From: Ruegeria sp. Ofav3-42
GTDB lineage: Bacteria; Pseudomonadota; Alphaproteobacteria; Rhodobacterales; Rhodobacteraceae
NCBI RefSeq assembly: GCF_022347725.1
Contig: NZ_JAKRGB010000007.1
Coordinates: forward strand, 62,001-126,000
Direction of reading: 5' to 3'
Length of the DNA stretch: 64,000 nucleotides
Both the position numbers and the translations under genes were made by a program. Shown one piece after another: positions 37,077 through 45,346 of this stretch. The first letter of the stretch is position 1; the number at the start of each line of letters is the position of its first letter. The notes under the pieces are model-generated. The model made no database searches. It saw nothing but the letters and a program-made list of their open reading frames with translations, and had not been told where the DNA came from.

Positions 37077-37973
37077 GTGGCCGTCAAAAAATCAAAACCC
37101 AGAGGTTTGGGCCGGGGACTGTCCGCCCTGATGGCGGATGTGACCCAAGATACAGAAGGCTTGATGCCATCGGAGCCCCACCGTCCGGACATGAAAGTCC
37201 CGATCGAAAAGCTGCGCGCCAATCCAAATCAGCCCCGCAGAACCTTCTCGCCCGAGCAATTGGATGAGCTTGCCGCCTCGGTCAAGGAAAAGGGTATCAT
37301 TCAGCCGCTGATCGTGCGTGAGACTGGCGGCGGAAACTATGAAATCGTAGCGGGCGAACGTCGGTGGCGGGCTGCTCAGATGGCGCAGTTGCACGATATT
37401 CCCGTTATTGTGCGGGATTTCGACGATACCGAAGTTCTTGAAGTCGCCATTATCGAAAACATTCAGCGCGCGGACCTGAATGCGGTTGAAGAGGCGGCAG
37501 GTTACAAGCAATTGATGGATCGCTTTGGCCATACGCAAGAAAAGCTTGCTGAAGCTTTGGGAAAAAGCCGCAGCCATATCGCGAATCTCTTGCGGTTGTT
37601 GTCCTTGCCCATGGATGTTCAGATGCTGGTTATCGAAGGGAAACTGTCTGCAGGACATGCGCGTGCCCTTATTACCGCAGAAAACCCGTCTGAACTGGCG
37701 AAAATCGTCGTCAAAGATGGGCTTTCCGTGCGTGCGACCGAAGCTTTGGTGAAAAAACAACAACAGGGTGATGCTCCTCAAGCGGCACCGCGATCCAGAA
37801 ACCTGAATGCGGGAAAGGATGCAGATACGCGCGCGCTGGAAAAAGATCTTTCGGCGATATTGGCGATGAAGGTGGCGATCAACCACAAGGCGGGATCGGA
37901 AACAGGGCAGGTCGTTCTGACCTATGAGAACCTGGATCAGCTGGACGATCTGTGCGCCAAGCTCAGCCGCTAG
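37077..37973 (+). CDS. parB: Chromosome partitioning protein ParB (Spo0J)
   Basis: A 298-residue CTPase/DNA-binding clamp. The N-terminal tail carries the ParA-stimulating PRGLGRGLSALMAD, then the CTP-binding domain with IQPLIVRETGGGNYEIVAGERRWRAAQ (GERR motif) and ENIQRADLNAVEEAAGYKQL, the helix-turn-helix QEKLAEALGKSRSHIANLLRLL, and a C-terminal dimer domain. It starts at GTG after GGAGG. The end overlaps the convergent DUF454 gene by 11 bp. Confidence 0.97.
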   Translation: MAVKKSKPRGLGRGLSALMADVTQDTEGLMPSEPHRPDMKVPIEKLRANPNQPRRTFSPEQLDELAASVKEKGIIQPLIVRETGGGNYEIVAGERRWRAAQMAQLHDIPVIVRDFDDTEVLEVAIIENIQRADLNAVEEAAGYKQLMDRFGHTQEKLAEALGKSRSHIANLLRLLSLPMDVQMLVIEGKLSAGHARALITAENPSELAKIVVKDGLSVRATEALVKKQQQGDAPQAAPRSRNLNAGKDADTRALEKDLSAILAMKVAINHKAGSETGQVVLTYENLDQLDDLCAKLSR

Positions 37974-38316
37974 GACGGGTCCAGATAAAGATCATCACGC
38001 CGCTGAGGACGACTGCCTGAATGAGCAGGACGTGGCTCGGAAGCGCAAGAATAACCGACAATCCAAAGACAGCGGCGACCGACAAGGTGGCCGCTTTTTT
38101 TGCGGCTGGACGAATGGCGCCGGAACGTTGCCAGTCCAAAATCATCGGTCCGAAAGTCCCGTGGCTGACCAGCCAGTTATGCAGCCGGGAAGAGGACCGG
38201 GCAAAAAAGAACGCGGCCAGTAAAAGAAACGGGACTGTCGGCAAGAGGGGCAGTACGATTCCAATCACTGCCAGTCCAACACAAAGTAACCCCAACGCGG
38301 CCCAGAGGTATTGCAT
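37963..38316 (-). CDS. DUF454 (YbaN-family) membrane protein
   Basis: A 117-residue inner-membrane protein with three or four hydrophobic helices: QYLWAALGLLCVGLAVIGIVLPLLPTVPFLLLAAFFFARSS is the YbaN signature region, with the conserved Leu-Pro-x-x-Pro and SSRLHNWLVSHGTFGPMI. Function unknown. It follows hemW by 3 bp, so is the last gene of the rph-rdgB-hemW-DUF454 run. Confidence 0.9.
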   Translation of the reverse strand: MQYLWAALGLLCVGLAVIGIVLPLLPTVPFLLLAAFFFARSSSRLHNWLVSHGTFGPMILDWQRSGAIRPAAKKAATLSVAAVFGLSVILALPSHVLLIQAVVLSGVMIFIWTRPSG

Positions 38317-38319
38317 CTG

Positions 38320-39474
38320 CTATCCCAACAACTCTCGGATGACCGCATTCAGAACTGCGCGGCCGTCTTTGGTGGCAACCAGACGACCATTTTCCTGATT
38401 TATCATACTAAGTTCTTTCAGATCATTAACCTTGTCTTCCGGCAATGGCTGCTGAGACAAAGTATTGTAACGATCTATATTTAGACCTTCAGCAACCCTT
38501 AACCCCATCATAAGGTATTCACTAGCCTGATCTTGAGTGGGAAGCACGGTTCTTTCTTTCTCGCCATTCCCCTTTGCAACGGCATCCAGCCATGCGTTGG
38601 GCGATAAATAGGTTTCGGTCGCCATTTTCTGACCATCGAGCGTAACGCGGCCGTGTGCACCAGGGCCAATACCGACGTAATCTCCATAGCGCCAATAGAT
38701 CAGGTTGTGCCGGGATTCCGACCCGGGGCGGGCATGGTTTGATACCTCATAGGCAGGCAGACCATGCGCTTCGCAGATCTCCTGCGTGGCCAGATACATA
38801 TCTGCGGCGTGTTCATCCTCGGGCAGGCCACGCAGCTTTCCAACGGCATAGCGATCCCCGAAGGCCGTGCCTTCCTCGATCGTGAGTTGGTAGAGCGAGA
38901 GGTGATCGACAGCCATCGACAACGCCTCAGTCAGTTCGGCGCGCCAGGCGTCCAATGTCTGATGTTGGCGGGCATAGATGAGATCAAAGCTGACGCGGTC
39001 AAAGCAGTTGCGGGCGATATCAAAGGCGGCACGGGCTTCGGCTACCGAATGGATACGACCCAGACGCCGCAGATCTTCGTCGTTCAGGGCCTGAATACCT
39101 ATCGAGATTCGGTTCACACCCGCATCCCGATAGGCGGCAAACCGGCCGGCTTCTACCGATCCCGGATTGGCCTCGAGTGTAATTTCCATGTCATTGGCAG
39201 GCCGCCAATGAGAGCGGGCCTCGTCAATAATGGCAGCGACAGTATCAGGCGCCATCAGGGACGGCGTTCCCCCACCAAAGAATATCGTATTCAGAACCCG
39301 GTCCGGCGTCTCGGATGCCGTTCTTCGCAGTTCGTCTAGATATGCTTTAAGCCATTGTTTTTGATCAATGTTTTTTGAAACGTGGCTGTTAAAGTCGCAA
39401 TAAGGGCATTTGGCCTCGCAAAAAGGCCAATGCACATACAGGCCAAAGCCCCCGTTGCGCCAATCATCCGTCAA
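38320..39474 (-). CDS. hemW: Radical-SAM haem chaperone HemW
   Basis: A 384-residue radical SAM protein, often mis-called an oxygen-independent coproporphyrinogen oxidase. The cluster motif is HWPFCEAKCPYCDFNSH with Cys19, Cys23 and Cys26, CxxxCxxC; GGGTPSLM, TLEANPGSVE and GIQALNDEDLRRLGRIHS are typical. It lacks the extra N-terminal residues of HemN, which fits the haem-delivering HemW subgroup. It overlaps rdgB by 11 bp. Confidence 0.93.
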   Translation of the reverse strand: MTDDWRNGGFGLYVHWPFCEAKCPYCDFNSHVSKNIDQKQWLKAYLDELRRTASETPDRVLNTIFFGGGTPSLMAPDTVAAIIDEARSHWRPANDMEITLEANPGSVEAGRFAAYRDAGVNRISIGIQALNDEDLRRLGRIHSVAEARAAFDIARNCFDRVSFDLIYARQHQTLDAWRAELTEALSMAVDHLSLYQLTIEEGTAFGDRYAVGKLRGLPEDEHAADMYLATQEICEAHGLPAYEVSNHARPGSESRHNLIYWRYGDYVGIGPGAHGRVTLDGQKMATETYLSPNAWLDAVAKGNGEKERTVLPTQDQASEYLMMGLRVAEGLNIDRYNTLSQQPLPEDKVNDLKELSMINQENGRLVATKDGRAVLNAVIRELLG

Positions 39475-40078
39475 AGCAGCCCTTCACGAACATCTCCACC
39501 GCGCGACCGCGATGGCTGATCTTGTTCTTTTCCCAGCGATCCATCTCGGCAAAGGTAATGTCGTATCCATCAGGGACAAACATTGGGTCATAGCCGAACC
39601 CTTCGGAGCCGCGGATCGGCCAGACAAGGTGGCCTGGCGCAACGCCTTCAAACACTTCATCATGACCATCGGGCCAGGCCAGAACCAGCGTGCTGCGGAA
39701 TTGAGCGGTGCGCGGGTGTGGGGCGTCTTTGGCCTCCAATTCGTTATGCGCGCGCGTCATCGCCATCAGGAAATCACGGCCATTGCCGGTTTCTGCCCAG
39801 TCGGCAGTGTAAACACCCGGCGCGCCGTCCAGCGCGTCGATGGTAATCCCGGAATCGTCCGACAGGGCGGGCAGGCCGGTGGCCTTGGCAGCGGCATGCG
39901 CTTTGATCCGGGCATTGCCGACGAAAGTATCTTCGGTTTCCTCGGGTTCCGGCAGGTTCATATCGCCTGCGCCAACAACCGTCACACCAAAGGGTTCGAG
40001 GAGATGAGTCATCTCCTCAAGCTTGCCCTTGTTATGCGTGGCCACCAGCAGCCTGTCCCCGTCGAACTTGCGGGTCAT
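39464..40078 (-). CDS. rdgB: XTP/dITP diphosphatase RdgB
   Basis: A 204-residue Ham1-type pyrophosphatase that removes deaminated purine nucleotides (ITP, XTP, dITP). It starts [20 protein letters not shown] (THNKGK substrate loop), with [28 protein letters not shown] and [20 protein letters not shown]. Overlaps rph at ATGA and hemW at its end, indicating one operon. Confidence 0.95.
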   Translation of the reverse strand: MTRKFDGDRLLVATHNKGKLEEMTHLLEPFGVTVVGAGDMNLPEPEETEDTFVGNARIKAHAAAKATGLPALSDDSGITIDALDGAPGVYTADWAETGNGRDFLMAMTRAHNELEAKDAPHPRTAQFRSTLVLAWPDGHDEVFEGVAPGHLVWPIRGSEGFGYDPMFVPDGYDITFAEMDRWEKNKISHRGRAVEMFVKGCFDG

Positions 40079-40788
40079 GCGGTGGCGGCCTTTTGGGCGG
40101 CGGCCAGCTCGGCCACGCCTTTTTCGGCCAGGTCCATCAACTGATCCATCTGGGCGCGGCTAAAGACCGAGCCTTCGGCGCTCATCTGAACTTCGATCAG
40201 TTTGCCCGAACCGGTCATGATGAAATTGCCATCGACGCCGGCTTCGCTGTCTTCCGGGTAGTCCAGGTCCAGCACCGGTTGGCCTGCATAGATGCCACAG
40301 GACACCGCGGCCACCGGATCGACCAGCGGATCCGAGATCACGTCGCCCGCTTTCATCAGCTTGTTCACGGCCAGACGCAGCGCTACCCAGCCACCGGTGA
40401 TCGAAGCACATCGCGTGCCGCCGTCGGCTTGAATTACATCACAGTCGACGGTGATCTGACGCTCACCCAAGGCGACGCGATCTACACCGGCACGCAGAGC
40501 GCGACCGATCAGGCGTTGGATTTCCACCGTGCGACCACCTTGTTTGCCCGAGGCCGCTTCGCGTCGCATCCGAGTGTTGGTCGCACGGGGCAGCATCCCG
40601 TATTCCGCGGTGACCCAACCCAGGCCCGAGCCTTTGATGAACGGCGGCACACGATCCTCGATGGTGGCGGTGCACAACACATGGGTATCGCCCATCTTGA
40701 TCAGGCAGGAACCTTCGGCATGTTTGGTAAAGCCCGTTTCGATTGAAACGGCGCGCATTTCGTTTAAGTCACGTCCTGAGGGTCGCAT
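40075..40788 (-). CDS. rph: Ribonuclease PH
   Basis: A 237-residue phosphorolytic 3'-5' exoribonuclease trimming tRNA 3' ends. It starts [20 protein letters not shown], with [61 protein letters not shown] and the late [18 protein letters not shown] (catalytic Asp pair). First gene of the minus-strand operon; divergent from hrcA across 112 bp that holds an inverted repeat GGGGA/TCCCC (40813-40827). Confidence 0.96.
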   Translation of the reverse strand: MRPSGRDLNEMRAVSIETGFTKHAEGSCLIKMGDTHVLCTATIEDRVPPFIKGSGLGWVTAEYGMLPRATNTRMRREAASGKQGGRTVEIQRLIGRALRAGVDRVALGERQITVDCDVIQADGGTRCASITGGWVALRLAVNKLMKAGDVISDPLVDPVAAVSCGIYAGQPVLDLDYPEDSEAGVDGNFIMTGSGKLIEVQMSAEGSVFSRAQMDQLMDLAEKGVAELAAAQKAATA

Positions 40789-40849
40789 GGAAAATCCTTT
40801 GTTTGCTGGCTTGGGGATAACGTCCCCGTGCCTTAGGATGCAACCCCGA

Positions 40850-40877
40850 TTGACCTTTCATACGCCTGCGATTTAAT
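40850..40877 (+). promoter_or_regulatory. Putative sigma-70 promoter of hrcA-grpE
   Basis: TTGACC, a 16-base spacer and TTTAAT, 23 bases before the hrcA start. No CIRCE element (TTAGCACTC and its inverted copy) is visible here, so HrcA autoregulation by CIRCE at this promoter is not supported. Confidence 0.45.
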
Positions 40878-40900
40878 GCCAATCCAGCAGGGGATTGCCG

Positions 40901-41965
40901 ATGAGCGAAGCAAGCAGAGTTCTGGACGAAATGAATGACCGGTCACGTGAAGTGTTCCGGCTGATCGTCGAGAGCTATTTGGACAGCGGCGAACCGGTTG
41001 GCAGCCGCACACTGACCCGCACGTTGTCGGAAAAGGTCAGTGCGGCGACCGTGCGCAACGTGATGCAGGATCTGGAGTTTCTGGGCCTGCTCGACAGCCC
41101 TCATGTCAGCGCGGGTCGAATTCCGACGCAGCAAGGGCTGCGGATGTTTGTCGACGGTCTGCTTGAGGTCGGTGATCTTGGGGCCGATGACCGGCAGAAG
41201 CTGGATGAAACTTTAGGCTCTAACGCAGGCGATGTGGGCGGAATGCTGGATCGTGTCGGGTCGGCTTTGTCACACGTGACACATGGTGCATCGCTGGTTC
41301 TGACCCCCAAGCATGAGTCTGAGATCAAGCATATCGAGTTCGTTTCGCTGGCCCATGACCGCGCTTTGGTGGTTCTGGTCTTTGCGGATGGGCATGTTGA
41401 AAACCGTCTGTTCACGCCACCTCCGGGGCAGACGCCCAGTTCGATGCGCGAGGCGGCGAATTTTCTGAATTCGCTGATCGAAGGACGCACGCTCAGTGAA
41501 GTGCGTCGCCAGATGCAGACACAGATCACTGCGCGCCGGCAGGAAATCGATGTGCTGGCTCGCGAGATGGTGGAAAGCGGCATGGCCGCGTGGGATGGAG
41601 ATGGGACCGACTCGGCCCGTCTGATCGTGCGCGGGAGGGCGAATCTGTTGGGCGAACCGGGCGCAGCCGAGGAACTTGAGCGAATCCGCACCCTGTTTGA
41701 TGACCTCGAACGCAAGCAGGACATCGCCGAATTCCTCGAATTGACCGAAGAAGGCGAGGGTGTGCGCATTTTTATCGGGTCTGAGAACAAACTTTTCTCA
41801 CTTTCGGGTTCCTCTTTGGTGGTGTCTCCTTATATGAACGCTGATCGAAAGATAATTGGTGCGGTCGGGGTCATCGGACCCACGCGTCTGAATTATGGAC
41901 GGATCGTGCCGATCGTGGATTATACGGCGCAACTGGTCGGCAAGCTGATTTCCGACCGGAGCTAG
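40901..41965 (+). CDS. hrcA: Heat-inducible transcription repressor HrcA
   Basis: A 354-residue repressor of groESL via CIRCE elements. The winged helix-turn-helix N-terminal half has REVFRLIVESYLDSGEPVGSRTL and VSAATVRNVMQDLEFLGLLDSPHVSAGRIPTQQGLRMFVD; the rest is the GAF-like HrcA domain, ending GRIVPIVDYTAQLVGKLIS. The start at 40901 (MSEASRVLDEMNDRS) has AGGGG upstream. grpE follows after 10 bp. Confidence 0.96.
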   Translation: MSEASRVLDEMNDRSREVFRLIVESYLDSGEPVGSRTLTRTLSEKVSAATVRNVMQDLEFLGLLDSPHVSAGRIPTQQGLRMFVDGLLEVGDLGADDRQKLDETLGSNAGDVGGMLDRVGSALSHVTHGASLVLTPKHESEIKHIEFVSLAHDRALVVLVFADGHVENRLFTPPPGQTPSSMREAANFLNSLIEGRTLSEVRRQMQTQITARRQEIDVLAREMVESGMAAWDGDGTDSARLIVRGRANLLGEPGAAEELERIRTLFDDLERKQDIAEFLELTEEGEGVRIFIGSENKLFSLSGSSLVVSPYMNADRKIIGAVGVIGPTRLNYGRIVPIVDYTAQLVGKLISDRS

Positions 41966-41975
41966 AGGGTAAGAG

Positions 41976-42539
41976 ATGGCAGAGCCCAAGAACGAAGATT
42001 TTCTGGACGATATCGCAACCGCCGAGGCGGAAGAGCTGGCCGAGGAATTTGCCGAGATCAGCGAAGAGGCGTTGGAAATTGATGCGCTGCGTGCTGAGCG
42101 GGACGATTTCAAGGACAAGTTCATGCGCGCGCTGGCGGATGCCGAAAACGCGCGCAAGCGTGGCGACAAGGCCCGTCGGGATGCTGAACAGTACGGCGGA
42201 TCGAAACTGGCCCGCGACATGCTGCCGGTTTACGACAACATGAAACGTGCGCTTGAGGCTGCGACCGACGAGCAGAAAGAAGTGGCAGGCCCGCTTCTGG
42301 AAGGCGTCGAACTGACCATGCGCGCTTTGAAGGACGTGTTCCAAAAGCACGGTATCGAGGTGATTACGCCTGAAGTTGGTGAACGGTTCGATCCGAATAT
42401 CCACGAAGCGATGTTCGAAGCGCCTGTTCCCGGCACCCGTGCTGGCGACATCATTCAGGTTTCAGCCGAAGGCTTCATGCTGCATGATCGTCTGCTGCGC
42501 CCGGCGCAGGTTGGCGTGTCTTCGACCCCGGCAAGCTGA
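41976..42539 (+). CDS. grpE: Nucleotide exchange factor GrpE
   Basis: A 187-residue DnaK co-chaperone with an acidic N-terminal coiled coil (AEAEELAEEFAEISEEALEIDALRAERDDFKDKFMRALADAENARKR is the core region) and a C-terminal beta-wing with GVELTMRALKDVFQKHGIEVI and the PGTRAGDIIQVSAEGFMLHDRLLRPAQVGVS end. It releases ADP from DnaK; DnaK itself is not in the window. Followed by a strong terminator. Confidence 0.95.
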   Translation: MAEPKNEDFLDDIATAEAEELAEEFAEISEEALEIDALRAERDDFKDKFMRALADAENARKRGDKARRDAEQYGGSKLARDMLPVYDNMKRALEAATDEQKEVAGPLLEGVELTMRALKDVFQKHGIEVITPEVGERFDPNIHEAMFEAPVPGTRAGDIIQVSAEGFMLHDRLLRPAQVGVSSTPAS

Positions 42540-42562
42540 GCGATTCAGCTCAAACGACTATT

Positions 42563-42591
42563 GAGGCGGTCAGGTTCTGGCCGCCTCTTTT
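42563..42591 (+). terminator. Rho-independent terminator of grpE
   Basis: An 11-bp stem GAGGCGGTCAG / CTGGCCGCCTC (one T-G pair) with a GTT loop and TTTT after it. It overlaps the last codons of the convergent mutS gene, so its sequence is also constrained by coding. Confidence 0.9.
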
Positions 42592-45203
42592 AGTTTGTAG
42601 ATCAGGTCCAGCGCCTCACGCGGGGTCAGTTCGTCCGGCAGAATCTCATCGAGCATGTCAGTGACAGGTGACGCCCTGGGCGCTGGTGGCGGCGGAGGCG
42701 GCGCGGCCGAAAACAAAGGCAGATCGTCTATCAGAGCTTTTTGCTTTCCGCCCTCGCGTTCGGTCTTTTCCAGCTGATCCAGAACGATACGGGCGCGCTC
42801 GACCACGGATGACGGCAGTCCGGCCAGCTGGGCGACCTGCACACCGTAGGATCTGTCCGCCGCGCCTTTGTGGACCTCGTGCAGGAAGATAACTTCGCCT
42901 TCCCATTCCTTGACTGCGACGGTTGCGTTTTCGACGCCTTCCAGTTTTCCGGCCAGCGCGGTCAGTTCGTGGTAGTGCGTGGCAAACAGGGCACGGCATT
43001 TGTTGGAGGCGTGCAAGTGTTCCAGCGTGGCCCAGGCGATGGACAGGCCGTCATAGGTGGCTGTTCCGCGCCCGATTTCATCCAGAATGACCAAGGCGCG
43101 ATCGTCGGCCTGATTGAGGATTGCGGCGGTTTCGACCATCTCGACCATAAAGGTTGACCGCCCGCGGGCCAGATCGTCTGACGCTCCGACGCGGCTGAAC
43201 AACTGGCTAACAAGGCCGATGTGCGCCTGCTCTGCGGGAACGTAGCTGCCCATTTGGGCCAGCAGGGCGATCAGCGCATTCTGGCGCAGGAACGTCGATT
43301 TACCGGCCATGTTGGGACCGGTCAGCAACCAGATCGCCGCGCCATCATTGGCACTGAGATCGCAGTCATTGGCGATGAAGGCGTCGCCGCTTTGCTGACG
43401 CAGAGCATGTTCGACAACCGGGTGACGGCCACCTTGGACATCGAACGCACGCGAGGCATCCACTTGCGGGCGACACCAGTTCTCACCGCGCGCAAGATCG
43501 GCCAGAGCTGTGGTCAGATCCAATTCGGCCAAACCGCGGGCAGCCTGGTTGAGGCGGGCGGCGAGGGACAGAATTTCGTCAGAAAGTCTTTGATAGAGAC
43601 GTTTTTCGATCTCTAACGCCAGATTTCCCGCATTCAGAATACGGGTTTCAATCTCGGACAGTTCGACCGTGGTGAACCGCACCTGATTGGCTGTGGTCTG
43701 ACGGTGGATATAGGTTTCGCTGAAAGGCGGATTCAGCATTTTCTCGGCATGGGTGGCCGTGGTTTCGATGAAATAGCCCAGCACATTGTTGTGCTTGATC
43801 TTCAGTGATGTGATGCTGGTGTGTTCCGCGTATTTCTGCTGAAACCCGGCGATGACCGAGCGGCCTTCGTCGCGCAGGGTGCGGGCTTCGTCCAGCTCTG
43901 TGTCATACCCCGGTGCGATGAATCCGCCGTCGCGGGCTAGCAGCGGGGGTTCGGCAACAAGGGCTTCATCAAGCAGGTTCAACAGGTCGTCGAAACCAAC
44001 CAGATTTTGCAACGCGGTCGCCAGAAGGGCGGGTAAGTCCTTATCTGCGCAAAGCTCGGCAATCGCAGTTGCTTGTGTCAGGCCGTTGCGAATAGCGGCC
44101 AGATCACGGGGCCCGCCGCGATCAAGTGACAGGCGGGACAGGGCGCGGTCCAGATCAGGGGTTTTGCGCAACGCCTCGCGCAGGTCTGAGGCAATTAGGC
44201 TGTCTTCGGCCGCAAAACTCACCGCGTCTAACCGCCCATGGATGACGTCCAGATTGCGGGAGGGGCTGGAAAGCCGTTGTTCTAACAGCCGCGCGCCGCC
44301 CGGTGTCACAGTGCGATCCACCACGGACAGCAGCGAACCGGCGCGGCCCCCGGACAAGGATCGGGTCAGTTCCAGATTGCGCCGTGTTGCGGCGTCGATC
44401 TGAACCACACGGTCCTCGGATTCCTTGAGCGGGGTCTGCAGCAGCGGCAGTTTGCCCTTTTGCGTGATCTCCAGATAGTCGATCAGCGCGCCCATGGCCG
44501 AGATTTCGGCGCGCCCAAAATTGCCGAACGCGTCCAATGCTCCCACGTGAAACAGGCCGCAGATGCGCTTTTCCGCCGCAGTGCTGTCGAAGCTCGCGCG
44601 CCCGATCGGGGTCAGCGAGATACCCAGATCCATGACAGGTTCGTTCAGCTTGTCCTGAACCCCATCAGCGACGATCAACTCTGATGGTGCCAGCCGGGCC
44701 AGCTCGGGGCTGAGACGCACGGATGTCAAAGGCATCACGTGAAACGCCCCGGTCGAGATGTCGGCCCAGGCCAGTGCAGCCTCATCCCGGACCTCGGCAT
44801 ACGCGGCCAAAAAGTTGTGGCGGCGCGCCTCCAACAGCGCGTCCTCGGTCAACGTGCCGGGCGTCACCAGACGCACAACATCGCGCTTTACCACCGATTT
44901 AGAGCCTCTTTTCTTCGCCTCGGCCGGGCTTTCCATCTGCTCGCAGACGGCAACGCGGAACCCTTTGCGGATCAGCGTCAGCAAATAGCCCTCAGCGGCA
45001 TGAACAGGCACACCGCACATCGGAATGTCGGTTCCGTTGTGCTTGCCGCGCTTGGTCAGGGCGATGTCCAGCGCCTCGGCGGCGTTGACGGCGTCCTGAA
45101 AGAACATCTCGTAAAAGTCGCCCATGCGGTAAAACAGCAGGGCGTCGGCATGGGCCTCTTTGATTTCGAGATATTGCGCCATCATCGGCGTGACTGTGGA
45201 CAA
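42570..45203 (-). CDS. mutS: DNA mismatch repair protein MutS
   Basis: An 877-residue mismatch sensor. The N-terminal mismatch-binding domain has the expected FYRMGDFYEMFFQDAVNAAEAL (Phe-x-Glu wedge), the ATPase domain has Walker A TGPNMAGKSTFLRQNALI near residue 628, Walker B ALVILDEIGRGTATYDG and the ATHYHELT switch. The C-terminal tail has a Pro-rich stretch (APPPPPPAPRA). Divergent from maeB across 143 bp. mutL is not in the window. Confidence 0.97.
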   Translation of the reverse strand: MSTVTPMMAQYLEIKEAHADALLFYRMGDFYEMFFQDAVNAAEALDIALTKRGKHNGTDIPMCGVPVHAAEGYLLTLIRKGFRVAVCEQMESPAEAKKRGSKSVVKRDVVRLVTPGTLTEDALLEARRHNFLAAYAEVRDEAALAWADISTGAFHVMPLTSVRLSPELARLAPSELIVADGVQDKLNEPVMDLGISLTPIGRASFDSTAAEKRICGLFHVGALDAFGNFGRAEISAMGALIDYLEITQKGKLPLLQTPLKESEDRVVQIDAATRRNLELTRSLSGGRAGSLLSVVDRTVTPGGARLLEQRLSSPSRNLDVIHGRLDAVSFAAEDSLIASDLREALRKTPDLDRALSRLSLDRGGPRDLAAIRNGLTQATAIAELCADKDLPALLATALQNLVGFDDLLNLLDEALVAEPPLLARDGGFIAPGYDTELDEARTLRDEGRSVIAGFQQKYAEHTSITSLKIKHNNVLGYFIETTATHAEKMLNPPFSETYIHRQTTANQVRFTTVELSEIETRILNAGNLALEIEKRLYQRLSDEILSLAARLNQAARGLAELDLTTALADLARGENWCRPQVDASRAFDVQGGRHPVVEHALRQQSGDAFIANDCDLSANDGAAIWLLTGPNMAGKSTFLRQNALIALLAQMGSYVPAEQAHIGLVSQLFSRVGASDDLARGRSTFMVEMVETAAILNQADDRALVILDEIGRGTATYDGLSIAWATLEHLHASNKCRALFATHYHELTALAGKLEGVENATVAVKEWEGEVIFLHEVHKGAADRSYGVQVAQLAGLPSSVVERARIVLDQLEKTEREGGKQKALIDDLPLFSAAPPPPPPAPRASPVTDMLDEILPDELTPREALDLIYKLKEAART

Positions 45204-45280
45204 GGCTGACCCCTTTTGGCGTATTCCGGACGCGACCTTACAAATCCACCCTTGTCGACGAAAGGTGAAAAGTATTCTCG

Positions 45281-45309
45281 TTGAGGCGCGCCGCTGCCTG
45301 CGCTATGAG
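45281..45309 (+). promoter_or_regulatory. Putative promoter of maeB
   Basis: TTGAGG, a 17-base spacer and TATGAG, 37 bases before the maeB start, in the mutS/maeB divergent region. Confidence 0.35.
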
Positions 45310-45346
45310 GCAAAAGTCCCGCAGATGTAAAGAAACGACCCATCAC

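Noticed and set aside
40789..40900. CIRCE operator before hrcA
   Set aside because: No TTAGCACTC-N9-GAGTGCTAA or close variant present; only a short GGGGA/TCCCC repeat.
44540..44760. Two CACGTGAAAC half-sites in mutS resembling parS
   Set aside because: Each matches only 12 of 16 parS positions and lacks the left arm; they are explained by Phe-His-Val codons on the minus strand.
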